A DNA stretch of 64,000 nt. Origin: Mycobacterium sp. Root135. GTDB lineage: Bacteria > Actinomycetota > Actinomycetes > Mycobacteriales > Mycobacteriaceae. The position numbers and the translations under genes are program-made. Of the stretch, positions 15,919 to 24,244 are shown piece by piece (position 1 is the stretch's first letter; every line of letters starts with the position of its first letter). The DNA is taken from positions 549,524-613,523 of the forward strand of contig NZ_LMEZ01000009.1 of NCBI RefSeq assembly GCF_001426545.1, read 5' to 3'. The notes below the pieces were generated by a model, which saw nothing but the letters and a program-made list of their open reading frames with translations, was not told the origin of the DNA and ran no database searches.

Positions 15919-18533
15919 AGTTGCACCGCCTCGTCCTGCGCAACTATCGCGGTGTCGCCCAACGCGACATCGAATTCCCCGACCGCGGTGTCGTCGTCGT
16001 GTCCGGCGCCAACGAGATCGGCAAGTCCTCGATGATCGAGGCGCTCGACCTGCTGCTGGAGGCCAAGGACCGCTCGACCAAGAAGGAAGTCAAGCAGGTC
16101 AAGCCCACGCACGCCGACGAGGGCGCCGAGATCACGGCCGTCATCTCCACGGGCCCCTACCGCTTCGAGTACTTCAAGCGGTTCCATAAGAAGCCGGAGA
16201 CCCGGCTGACCGTGTCGGCCCCACAGCGTGAGCAGCTCACCGGCGACGAGGCGCACGAGCGCGTGCTCGCGATCCTCGCCGAGACCGTCGACACCGAGCT
16301 GTGGCAGGCGCAGCGCGTTCTGCAATCGGGATCGACTGCATCGGTTGACCTTTCGGGGTGCGACGCGTTGGCTCGCGCCCTCGACGCCGCGGCCGGCCAA
16401 GCGGTCACGCTGTCGGGGTCCGAGCCGTTGCTCGTCGACCGGATCGACGCGGAGTTCCGGCAGTACTTCACCACCACGGGCCGGGCGACGGGTCCGCTGG
16501 CGGCTGCGGTCACCCGACTGCGCGACGCCCGCCAGGCCGTCGAGCAGTGTCACGCCGCGGTCGGCGAGGTGGACGAGGCCGTAGTCAGGCACGCCAAGCT
16601 GTCCGAGGAACGGGATCGGGTCGCTCGCGATCGCGTGCAGTCCGATGCGCGGCTACAGGTCGCCAGGGCCGCGGGGGCTGCGGTCAAGCAACTCGAGGAG
16701 CGGCTGACCCACGCACGTGCACTTGCCGAACCCGCCGAGATGGCGCGGGCGGCATCGGACGCCGCACTCGGCGAGAGGCGCCGCCTCCGTGCCGAGTTGA
16801 CGGAGCGGACCGCCACCATCACCGCTCTCGAGGCGGCGGTGACGACCGCCGCCGAGGACGAGGTGGCCGCCAATGACACCGCCGTCGCAGCCGCCGCAGC
16901 TGCCGAGGCCGCGCGCGTCCACGCCGCGGAACGCTTGGCCCGCGTGGAGGCCGTGCGTCGCACCGCCGAGCGGGTCGCTCGCCGCAGCGAGGCGGCGAGG
17001 CTCGATGGCAAGCTCGGCAAGATTGACGCCGTCGCCAGGGAGTTGGCTGGCGTCGAGGCGGAGCTGGCTCAGATCACCCTGACCGACGACGTGATGCGGG
17101 ACGTCGAGATGGCCGCATTGGCCACCGAACGCGCCGCCTTCCAGGCCGAATTGGCTTCGGCGCGTGTCGAACTCGACGCGGCGGTCGACATCCAGGTCAT
17201 GGTCGACGGTCAACCGGTAGAGCTGTCGCCGGGCGTCGCCTGGACCCAGAACGTGACGACGTCGGCCGCGGTCGAACTGCCGGGCGTGGTGACGGTCCGG
17301 CTGATTCCCGGTGCGCCCGCGGCAGATTCGCAGGGCCGGCTGGACAAGGCACGGGAAATGCTGGCCGCACTGCTGGACGAGGCCGGCGTTGCCGACGTCG
17401 CGGCGGCGCGGGTGCTCGACGCCAGGAGGCGCGAGCTGCTGGGACGGGTGGACCGGTTGTCGGCCACCGGCGACGCGCTGGTCGGTGAGGACTCGGTTGC
17501 CGACCTGCGTGCGCGACTGGTTGCGCTGACCGAGGCGCTGGGGGAACATCCCGATGCCGACCCGAGCGCCGACGACGTGCGCGCCGAGCTCGAGACGGCG
17601 ACCGAGGCGTACCGGTCGGCGCGCGCCGGCGAGGAAGCGCTCCGGGAGATCGCGACGACGGCAGCCTCGCAGGCGATGCGCGTCGCGGGGGCGGCGACGG
17701 TGCTTCGATCGAAGTTGGACACCGCCCGCGACGAGGTGGCCGCCGCGACGGAACGCCTTGCCCGGCAGCGCGACTCGCAGTCCGACGACCAGCTGGTGAT
17801 CCAGGCCGAGGCTGACGCCGAGCGGGCGCGGGGGGTGGCGGCTGGAGTGCTGGCGATCGAGGCCGAACTCGCCGAAGTGGGCCCGGCCGCGGTGGCGGCA
17901 GAACTCGCCGACGCGGAGCGGAGCGCGAGCGCACTCGAGGAGCGGCATGCCGAAGTGACCGGCGACCTTCGCGAGGTGGCGGCACAGCTGCGGGTGTACG
18001 GGTCCGAAGGCCGCAAGGGTCGACTGGACGAGGCGGAAACCGAGTGCGAGCACGCGGCGGCCGAGCACGACCGAATCCAGCGCCGGGCGGGCGCAGCTCA
18101 ACTGCTGCAGTCGGTGATGTCGCGTCACCGCGACGAGTCGCGGCAGCGCTACGTCGACCCGTTCCGGACTGAGGTCGAGCGGCTGGGCCGCATCGTGTTC
18201 GGCTCGGACTTCGAAGTCGAGATCGACGCCGAACTGCGCATCCTCAGCCGCACCCTCGGCGGTTGCACGGTGCCGTTCGACTCACTGTCCGGCGGAGCCA
18301 AGGAGCAGCTGGGTATCGTCGCCCGCTTGGCCAGCGCCGCGCTGGTCGCCAAGGAAGACGGCGTCCCGGTGGTCATCGACGACGCGCTTGGCTTCAGCGA
18401 CCCGAACCGACTGGCAAGGATGGCCGAGGTGTTCGACTCCGTCGGCGGCGACGGCCAGGTCATCGTCCTGACGTGCAGCCCCGAGCGGTACGCCGGGATC
18501 GTCGACGCCCGCCACCTCGAGCTGAGCGCCTAG
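15915..18533 (+). CDS. SbcC-like AAA ATPase, DNA repair exonuclease subunit
   Basis: An 872-residue SMC/Rad50-type protein. Walker A GANEIGKSS (residues 32-40) is at the N-terminus; a long Ala/Glu/Arg-rich coiled-coil region spans about 200-740; the ABC signature SGGAKEQ and Walker B VVIDDALGFSD are in the last 90 residues. No CxxC zinc hook is visible at the centre, so dimerisation must differ from classical Rad50. Instead there is a small beta-rich insert around residues 425-470. The start ATG 15915 overlaps the SbcD-like stop. It ends tail-to-tail with the next gene, sharing CTAG. Match to Rv1278. Confidence 0.85.
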   Translation: MKLHRLVLRNYRGVAQRDIEFPDRGVVVVSGANEIGKSSMIEALDLLLEAKDRSTKKEVKQVKPTHADEGAEITAVISTGPYRFEYFKRFHKKPETRLTVSAPQREQLTGDEAHERVLAILAETVDTELWQAQRVLQSGSTASVDLSGCDALARALDAAAGQAVTLSGSEPLLVDRIDAEFRQYFTTTGRATGPLAAAVTRLRDARQAVEQCHAAVGEVDEAVVRHAKLSEERDRVARDRVQSDARLQVARAAGAAVKQLEERLTHARALAEPAEMARAASDAALGERRRLRAELTERTATITALEAAVTTAAEDEVAANDTAVAAAAAAEAARVHAAERLARVEAVRRTAERVARRSEAARLDGKLGKIDAVARELAGVEAELAQITLTDDVMRDVEMAALATERAAFQAELASARVELDAAVDIQVMVDGQPVELSPGVAWTQNVTTSAAVELPGVVTVRLIPGAPAADSQGRLDKAREMLAALLDEAGVADVAAARVLDARRRELLGRVDRLSATGDALVGEDSVADLRARLVALTEALGEHPDADPSADDVRAELETATEAYRSARAGEEALREIATTAASQAMRVAGAATVLRSKLDTARDEVAAATERLARQRDSQSDDQLVIQAEADAERARGVAAGVLAIEAELAEVGPAAVAAELADAERSASALEERHAEVTGDLREVAAQLRVYGSEGRKGRLDEAETECEHAAAEHDRIQRRAGAAQLLQSVMSRHRDESRQRYVDPFRTEVERLGRIVFGSDFEVEIDAELRILSRTLGGCTVPFDSLSGGAKEQLGIVARLASAALVAKEDGVPVVIDDALGFSDPNRLARMAEVFDSVGGDGQVIVLTCSPERYAGIVDARHLELSA

Positions 18534-19891
18534 CTCGCCACCGAGACGTTCCGCCGGCGCGGTGACTCGAACGTCGCCGCGGGAAGCCCGAGGTGGTCGC
18601 GCAGGGTGTCTCCGGTGTACTGCTCGCGAAACAGCTTGCGTCGCTGCAGTTCCGGCACCACTGAGTCGACGAAGTCGTTGAAGGTTCCTGGCGACTGGGC
18701 CGCCGAGACCATGAAGCCGTCGGCTTCGCCCGCGGTGAACGACTCCTCGATCTGGTCGGCGACCTGATTGGCCGTGCCGACGAACTGAGGTAGCAGCACG
18801 CCTTGGGCGTACCACTTGCCGATGTCGCGCAGCGTGAGGTTGTCCCGGTTGGCGACCCGACGAGCGGTGTCGAAGAGGCCCTGGGTGCCGCTGACGGCGA
18901 TGTCCTCCACGGGCGCGTCGAGGTCGTACCGCGAGAAGTCGTGGTCGGTGTGCACCGACAGGGTGATCAGCCCTGAAATCGGGTCGGCGAGTTCGTTGTG
19001 GAAGGCCTGCTTCTCCCGGGCGATGGACTCCGTCTCCCCGATGAACGGGATGAACGCCGGGAAGATCAACACGCCGTCGGGGTCGCGGCCGTAGTCGGAG
19101 GCGCGACTCTTGATGTCGTCGTAGTAGGCCTTTCGACCCTCGGGGGTGGGGTCGATCTCGAAGATCGCCTCGGCCCACCGCGCGGCGAAGTCGCGTCCGG
19201 TGGGCGACGATCCCGCCTGGATCAGTACCGGCCGGCCCTGCGGTGAGCGGGGCACGTTCAGCGGGCCGCGGGTGCGGAAGTACTCACCGTCGTGATCCAC
19301 GCGCCGGACCTTGTCCGGGTCGGCGAACACCCCGGCCTCCTTGTCGAGCACCAGCGCGTCGGCGTCCCAGCTCGACCACAGTTCGAGCGCGGTGCGGACG
19401 AATTCCTCGGCGCGTTCGTAACGGTAGTCGTGGCCGAGGTGCTCGTCGTAGCCGAAGTTCTGGGCCTCGCTCTGCGTCAGCGACGTGACGATGTTCCACG
19501 CCACCCTGCCGCTGCTGACGTGGTCGAGGCTTGCGAAGATACGCGCCAGCTCGTACGGGTGAAAGTAGGTGGCGGACTTGGTGATTGCGATGCCCAGCTT
19601 CGAGGTCACGGCCGCGATGCTGGCGGCCACGATCGACGGGTCCAGCGTCGCGGTGGCCTGCGTTCCCCGCCGCAGCGGCTCGGTGACGTCGTCACCGAAG
19701 CGGGCCGGCGCGGCGAGCAGGTCGGCGAAGAAGACGAAGTCGAACTTGCCGCGTTCCAGGATTCGCCCGATGCGGTGGTAGTACTCGGGCGTGGTGAACG
19801 CGGTGTCGCTGCCGGGGTGCCGCCACGCGGCGTGGGAGTGCGTGACCTGAGAGGCGATCTGGAATCCGCCCAGGTGGAGTTGACGTGTCAT
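18530..19891 (-). CDS. NtaA/SnaA/DszA-family FMN-dependent monooxygenase
   Basis: A 453-residue bacterial-luciferase-fold protein of the nitrilotriacetate/dibenzothiophene-sulfone monooxygenase group. Typical motifs: the N-terminal LHLGGFQI, FDFVFFADL, SGRVAWNIVTS, FGYDEHLGHDYRYERAEEF and VLIQAGSSPTGRDFAARWAE. These enzymes use FMNH2 from a separate reductase and often release sulfur from sulfones or sulfonates. The ATG is at 19891. The acyl-CoA-dehydrogenase-like monooxygenase encoded 70 bases upstream on the same strand is the classical partner type. Confidence 0.85.
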   Translation of the reverse strand: MTRQLHLGGFQIASQVTHSHAAWRHPGSDTAFTTPEYYHRIGRILERGKFDFVFFADLLAAPARFGDDVTEPLRRGTQATATLDPSIVAASIAAVTSKLGIAITKSATYFHPYELARIFASLDHVSSGRVAWNIVTSLTQSEAQNFGYDEHLGHDYRYERAEEFVRTALELWSSWDADALVLDKEAGVFADPDKVRRVDHDGEYFRTRGPLNVPRSPQGRPVLIQAGSSPTGRDFAARWAEAIFEIDPTPEGRKAYYDDIKSRASDYGRDPDGVLIFPAFIPFIGETESIAREKQAFHNELADPISGLITLSVHTDHDFSRYDLDAPVEDIAVSGTQGLFDTARRVANRDNLTLRDIGKWYAQGVLLPQFVGTANQVADQIEESFTAGEADGFMVSAAQSPGTFNDFVDSVVPELQRRKLFREQYTGDTLRDHLGLPAATFESPRRRNVSVAS

Positions 19892-19910
19892 GGTTCTCGT
19901 TTCCCGCGTC

Positions 19911-19953
19911 TTCGGCGTGCTCAGTCGCGATGGCCGCGACCGATCACGCCGAA
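19911..19953 (-). other. Nested hairpin between the two monooxygenase genes
   Basis: Outer arms TTCGGCGTG (19911-19919) and CACGCCGAA (19945-19953) enclose a second stem, GTCGCG (19924-19929) and CGCGAC (19935-19940). It fills the 70-bp gap and could be an attenuator, a processing site or a partial terminator that sets the ratio of the two enzymes. Confidence 0.45.
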
Positions 19954-19961
19954 ATCGCGTA

Positions 19962-21221
19962 TTAGAAGTAGGCGTTGGCGGGCAGCGGGGTGTCGTGCAG
20001 CAGGTTCGCTCCGATCGCGACGGCCTTGTAGGCCACCGGGTTGTGCAGCGTGATGGTGCGGATGTTGCGCCAGTGCCGGTCCAGCCCCTTCTGCCGGCTC
20101 GCCGCACTGGCCCCGCCGAGCTCCAACAGCCGTGTCGCGGCCTCCGGGGCGATGGCGTCGAGGTGGACCTTCACCTGCGCGACCTTGATCTGGGCGTCCT
20201 GGGCCAACTGGGCGTCGGGGTTGCCGTCGGGGGTCGTCGCGGCGGAGGTGGTCGCCACGGCGATGGCCTCGGCGGCGTCGAGAACCGCGGCCTTCGCGAC
20301 GTACGCCGTGCTGGCCAGCTCGCCCAGCAGCCGTTGCAGCAGCGGGTCGTCGGTGGGCCGGTCGGTGGGGGCGTGGCTGAAGCTGCGGTCGCGTGAACGC
20401 AGCAGCGTGACCCCGTCGTCCACGACGCCGGCGAGGATGCCTGCCACCACCGCGTGGATGAAGAGCTGCAGCGAGGCGTACTGAACCGACGGCACCGCGT
20501 CGGCGTCGTACGGCGAATCGGCGAGGATCTCGTCGGTGGTGACCGCCACGTTCTTGAAGACGGTGGTCCCGGTGCCGGTCCGCCGCTGGCCGAAGCCGTC
20601 CCAGTCGTCGATCAACTTGACGCCGGTGCGGTCGGCGGGCACCACGACGGTGGCCACGGAGTCGTGGTCGGTGGTGGCGGTGACGGTCAAGTAGTCCGAG
20701 AACAGGGTGCCGGTGCTGTAGAACTTCTCGCCTTCGAGGCGGTAGCCACCCGCCGGATCGGGCAGCAGCCGCGTGTTGAAGACCAGGCTGCCGACGGCGT
20801 TGGACCCCTTCTCGCTGAACGCGTTGCCGAAGAGCTGGCCGTCGGCCACCTTGCGCAGCCATTGCAGCGACGCGGGATCGCCTGGGCCGAATCCCCGGTC
20901 GCTGCGCTCCTGCCCTCCGAGCGTGCGCAGCCGTTCCTCCGTAAACCAGAAGTGTGTGCGGAAGATGTGTGCCACAACGGGATCGGCGCGCGCGACGTCG
21001 ATCACCGCGGAGAACAATTGGGGCACAGTGAGTCCCGCGCCGCCCAGCTCGTGCGGCAGTCGCAGGGTGCCGAAGCCGGCCCGCTTGAGTGCGGCAACTT
21101 GGTCAAAGGGGTTCTCGTCGTTCAGGTCTCGGTCCTTGGCCCCTGCCGCGATGCGGCCGAGAAGCTCGTCCCATTGGGGTGAGCCGGGGAGGATGCGGGG
21201 ATTGTTCTCGACGGTGGTCAT
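19962..21221 (-). CDS. SfnB/DszC-like acyl-CoA-dehydrogenase-fold monooxygenase
   Basis: A 419-residue flavoprotein of the acyl-CoA dehydrogenase fold. The motifs LRLPHELGGAGLT, FRTHFWF and GEKFYSTGTLFSDY match the SfnB/DszC group, which adds oxygen to organosulfur compounds rather than desaturating acyl-CoA. It is paired with the SnaA/DszA-like gene downstream. The ATG at 21221 is preferred to codons 12 residues upstream because family members start close to this point. The substrate is not readable; sulfur scavenging is the likely purpose. Confidence 0.82.
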   Translation of the reverse strand: MTTVENNPRILPGSPQWDELLGRIAAGAKDRDLNDENPFDQVAALKRAGFGTLRLPHELGGAGLTVPQLFSAVIDVARADPVVAHIFRTHFWFTEERLRTLGGQERSDRGFGPGDPASLQWLRKVADGQLFGNAFSEKGSNAVGSLVFNTRLLPDPAGGYRLEGEKFYSTGTLFSDYLTVTATTDHDSVATVVVPADRTGVKLIDDWDGFGQRRTGTGTTVFKNVAVTTDEILADSPYDADAVPSVQYASLQLFIHAVVAGILAGVVDDGVTLLRSRDRSFSHAPTDRPTDDPLLQRLLGELASTAYVAKAAVLDAAEAIAVATTSAATTPDGNPDAQLAQDAQIKVAQVKVHLDAIAPEAATRLLELGGASAASRQKGLDRHWRNIRTITLHNPVAYKAVAIGANLLHDTPLPANAYF

Positions 21222-21312
21222 GACAACGTTTCTACGGAACCCGGCACCGCGCGACACTGCTTTGGCTCACCCCGAACCTAAGAGTCGCCCGCCAGGGGCA
21301 CAATGGTGATCG

Positions 21313-22569
21313 ATGACCATGAATGCCGGGCGCCGGCGAGTCCACGACAGGCTGGCCGCTCTGCCGGGGGTGACCTCGGTGCGCAGGCCCGTCCTCGACG
21401 GCGGGCCTGACGAGTTCGACCTGTTCTACGTGCGGGTGGGGGAGCGGTCGGATCACCCGCTGCTGTTCATTCCCGGCGGACCGGGTGCGGCGTCGATCGC
21501 GCTGTACCGCAGCCTGCGCAAACACGCGGTCGCCGACGGCCTCGACGTGATCATGGTCGAGCATCGCGGCGTCGGGATGTCTCGGCACGACGACTCGGGC
21601 GCGGACCTACCGCTCGAGGCGTTGACGATCGAGGCGGTCGTAGGCGACCTCGCCGCCGTCCTCGACCATGCCGAGGTCGGCAAGGCCGTGGTCTACGGAA
21701 CCTCGTATGGCACGTACCTGGCGGCTGGGCTCGGTGTCCGGCACCCCGACCGAATCCACGCGATGATCCTCGACTCCCCGTTGTTGGCGGCCGACGACGT
21801 CGACGAAGTCCGCACGGCCGTCCGTCAGGTCCTGTGGGACGGCGTGAACGAGGAGACCGCCGAGCTCGCCGACAAGGTGCACCAGCTGGTCGCCGACGAC
21901 GTGTTGACACCGGCCGCCACGCAGCTCGCCGCCGACATGTACGGGCTCGGTGGCCCCGAGCTGCTTGGTCGCCAGCTCGACCTGCTGCTGAAGGGTCACG
22001 ACTGGGTATGGGGTGCCGTCGGGCTCGGTACGCGCCTGATCGTCGAACGCAAGACGCCGTTCCACAACGAGCCGGACCTGGTCGGCAGAATCGGTTACCG
22101 CGAGCTCAACTACGGGGCAGTGCCCGACGGCAAACCCCTCGACCCGGCCGTGGCCCTGCGCGAAATAGCCACCGGCGAAGTCGATTTCGTCGAGGAGCCC
22201 TACGATCTGATCTCCGCGATGCCGGGCTTCACCTGGCCGACGGTGGTCATCTCGGGCGGTCGGGACTTGACAACGCCGCGGGTGGTGGCGTGCCGGATAG
22301 CCGACTTGATTCCCGACTCCGTGCTGGTCGAGATGCCCACCACGGGCCACAGCATCATCGACACCAAGGAGCGCTCTGCGCTCGACATCGTGGCGGCCGT
22401 CTACGCCGGGGAGATCGCCGAACTACCAAGCCGGTCAGCTGAACTGGACGACGTACCGAGCCTGCTCAGCGTTCGGCTGCTCAAGCGGCTGATCACCGCG
22501 GCCTCGGTCGCGGAGTCGGTGGTGCCGTCCGCGGTACCGCGTGCGGTCCGCAACGTCACGACTTCATGA
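21313..22569 (+). CDS. Alpha/beta hydrolase, prolyl aminopeptidase-like (S33 type)
   Basis: A 418-residue alpha/beta hydrolase. It has the oxyanion motif GGPGAAS (residues 55-61), the nucleophile elbow YGTSYGT with S131, a probable acid Asp in SGGRDLTTP and the catalytic His in TTGHSII. GGPG is typical of S33 proline iminopeptidases and related peptidases. No signal peptide, so cytoplasmic. The last 14 bases overlap the convergent oppA 3' end. It could act on peptides imported by the neighbouring permease (inference). Confidence 0.82.
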   Translation: MTMNAGRRRVHDRLAALPGVTSVRRPVLDGGPDEFDLFYVRVGERSDHPLLFIPGGPGAASIALYRSLRKHAVADGLDVIMVEHRGVGMSRHDDSGADLPLEALTIEAVVGDLAAVLDHAEVGKAVVYGTSYGTYLAAGLGVRHPDRIHAMILDSPLLAADDVDEVRTAVRQVLWDGVNEETAELADKVHQLVADDVLTPAATQLAADMYGLGGPELLGRQLDLLLKGHDWVWGAVGLGTRLIVERKTPFHNEPDLVGRIGYRELNYGAVPDGKPLDPAVALREIATGEVDFVEEPYDLISAMPGFTWPTVVISGGRDLTTPRVVACRIADLIPDSVLVEMPTTGHSIIDTKERSALDIVAAVYAGEIAELPSRSAELDDVPSLLSVRLLKRLITAASVAESVVPSAVPRAVRNVTTS

Positions 22570-24226
22570 AGCCGATCGCGGTGTAGTCGACGTCGGCCAG
22601 CCCGGCCGCGCCGAAGTTGGCCAGATTGCTGCGCACCGCAACGTTTCCGGCGGATTGGAACAGCGGGAGGCTGGCGCCCTCGGCCCAGACCAGTTCGTCG
22701 ACCTCGTTGGCCAACGCGCGTGCCTTGTCGGGGTCGAGTTCCGACAGCGTCTGTTCGATCTTGGCGTCGATCTCCGGGCTGCCGATCTTGCCGAAGTTGC
22801 TGTCGCCCTTCGACGCATAGATCTGTGGGAGACCGGACAGCGGGAACGCGTCGGCCACCCAGCTGAATTGGGCGATGTCGAAGTTGCCGACCGTGACGTA
22901 GTTGGTGAAGAAGCCGCTGCCACCCTTGGCCTGCAGGTCGAGCTTCACCCCGATCTGAGCCAGGCTGTTCTGGGCGATCTGCGCCACCTGGCGCGTGCTC
23001 TGCGCGTCGTAGAACATGTCGCGGATGACGAGCTGCTTGCCGTCCTTCTCGCGGAACTGGCCGTTCATCCGCCACCCGAGGTCGTCGAGCTCCTTCTTCG
23101 CCGCCTCTTGGTCGAAGGCCACGACGCCGCTGTTGTCCTGGTAGCCCTTCTGGCCCGCCACGTAGACGTGGTTGTTGAGCGGTGCCGGGTTGTCGGCCAG
23201 TCCGCGTTGGGCCACGTTCGCAATGGTCTGACGGTCGATGCCCTTGGAAATGGCATTCCGCAGCGCCTTGTCGGCCAGGATGGACCCCGGAGCGCCGTTG
23301 AAGGTGAAGTGATACCAGCTTGTACTCGGTGCCCGCCGGATCGCGACGCCGGTGGTGCGCTTGGCGATCGTCACGTCGTCGAGTGAGGCGAGCCCCGTGG
23401 CGTCGATGGCGTTGTTTTGCAGCGCGGGCAAACGGGCCGCATCGTCGAGGACGAGGAACGTGATCGTGTCGAGGCGTGGTGGCGTTCCCCACCACTTCGG
23501 GTTGCGACTCAGGGTGATTCGCTGCGCCGTGCGGTCGAGCGCGGTCACGATGAACGGTCCCGCCGACGGTCCGGGGCCATTCAGCTGAGCGGTGTTGAAG
23601 GCCTCCGGGGTCGCGGTCACGCTCTTGGGTGAGAGGACGGTGTTGCCGGCGAGCATGCCCTTCCACTCGGCATACGGCTTGGCGAACGTCATGATCGCCT
23701 GCCGGTCGTCGACGCCCCGTGTCACCGACGCGACCCGGTCGCTGCCGTTGGGTGCCGAAATCGCGAAGTCCTTGTTCTTGCCGCTGGTCGCATCGACCTG
23801 GGACTTGATGTCTTCCCAGGTAATTGGCGCGCCGTCGCTCCATACGGCCTTGGGGTTGATCGTGTACGTCACGACCTGTGGGTTGGTGCCGGTCAGCTCG
23901 ACATTGGTGAAGTAGTCGGTGTTCACCGACGCGGTGCCGTCGGCGGCGATGCGGAACGCCCGGGGCATGGTCGCCCGAGAGATCGCGGCCGCGTCGGCGG
24001 TGGGCCCGTTGATGTGCATCGTGTTGAAGTTGTCCGGGAAGTTCGTCAACGGGATGCGCAGGTTGCCACCCTCCTGCAACGAGGCGGGGTCTTGCGGATT
24101 CATGTCGTTGGTCGAGCCGATCTCGGCCTTGCCGCCCGCGGACGGCGCCTCTTGGCTGCCGCCGGAGCACCCGGTGAGCAAAAGTCCGGCGGCGAGAAGT
24201 GCGCTGGCGAGGCGTCGGATCTGCAT
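22556..24226 (-). CDS. oppA: Oligopeptide ABC transporter substrate-binding lipoprotein
   Basis: A 556-residue family-5 extracellular solute-binding protein. A short signal with lipobox LLTGC places the lipid anchor on C20. The mature protein has the cluster-C binding protein layout (FPDNFNTMHING, YTINPKAVWSDG, KALRNAISKGIDR). It would capture peptides outside the membrane for the permease encoded downstream. There is an 18-base gap to the ATPase gene, but the order on the minus strand is oppB-oppC-oppD-oppA, as remembered for Rv1283c-Rv1280c. Confidence 0.9.
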   Translation of the reverse strand: MQIRRLASALLAAGLLLTGCSGGSQEAPSAGGKAEIGSTNDMNPQDPASLQEGGNLRIPLTNFPDNFNTMHINGPTADAAAISRATMPRAFRIAADGTASVNTDYFTNVELTGTNPQVVTYTINPKAVWSDGAPITWEDIKSQVDATSGKNKDFAISAPNGSDRVASVTRGVDDRQAIMTFAKPYAEWKGMLAGNTVLSPKSVTATPEAFNTAQLNGPGPSAGPFIVTALDRTAQRITLSRNPKWWGTPPRLDTITFLVLDDAARLPALQNNAIDATGLASLDDVTIAKRTTGVAIRRAPSTSWYHFTFNGAPGSILADKALRNAISKGIDRQTIANVAQRGLADNPAPLNNHVYVAGQKGYQDNSGVVAFDQEAAKKELDDLGWRMNGQFREKDGKQLVIRDMFYDAQSTRQVAQIAQNSLAQIGVKLDLQAKGGSGFFTNYVTVGNFDIAQFSWVADAFPLSGLPQIYASKGDSNFGKIGSPEIDAKIEQTLSELDPDKARALANEVDELVWAEGASLPLFQSAGNVAVRSNLANFGAAGLADVDYTAIGFMKS

Positions 24227-24244
24227 GGGACAGACTCTAACCGC

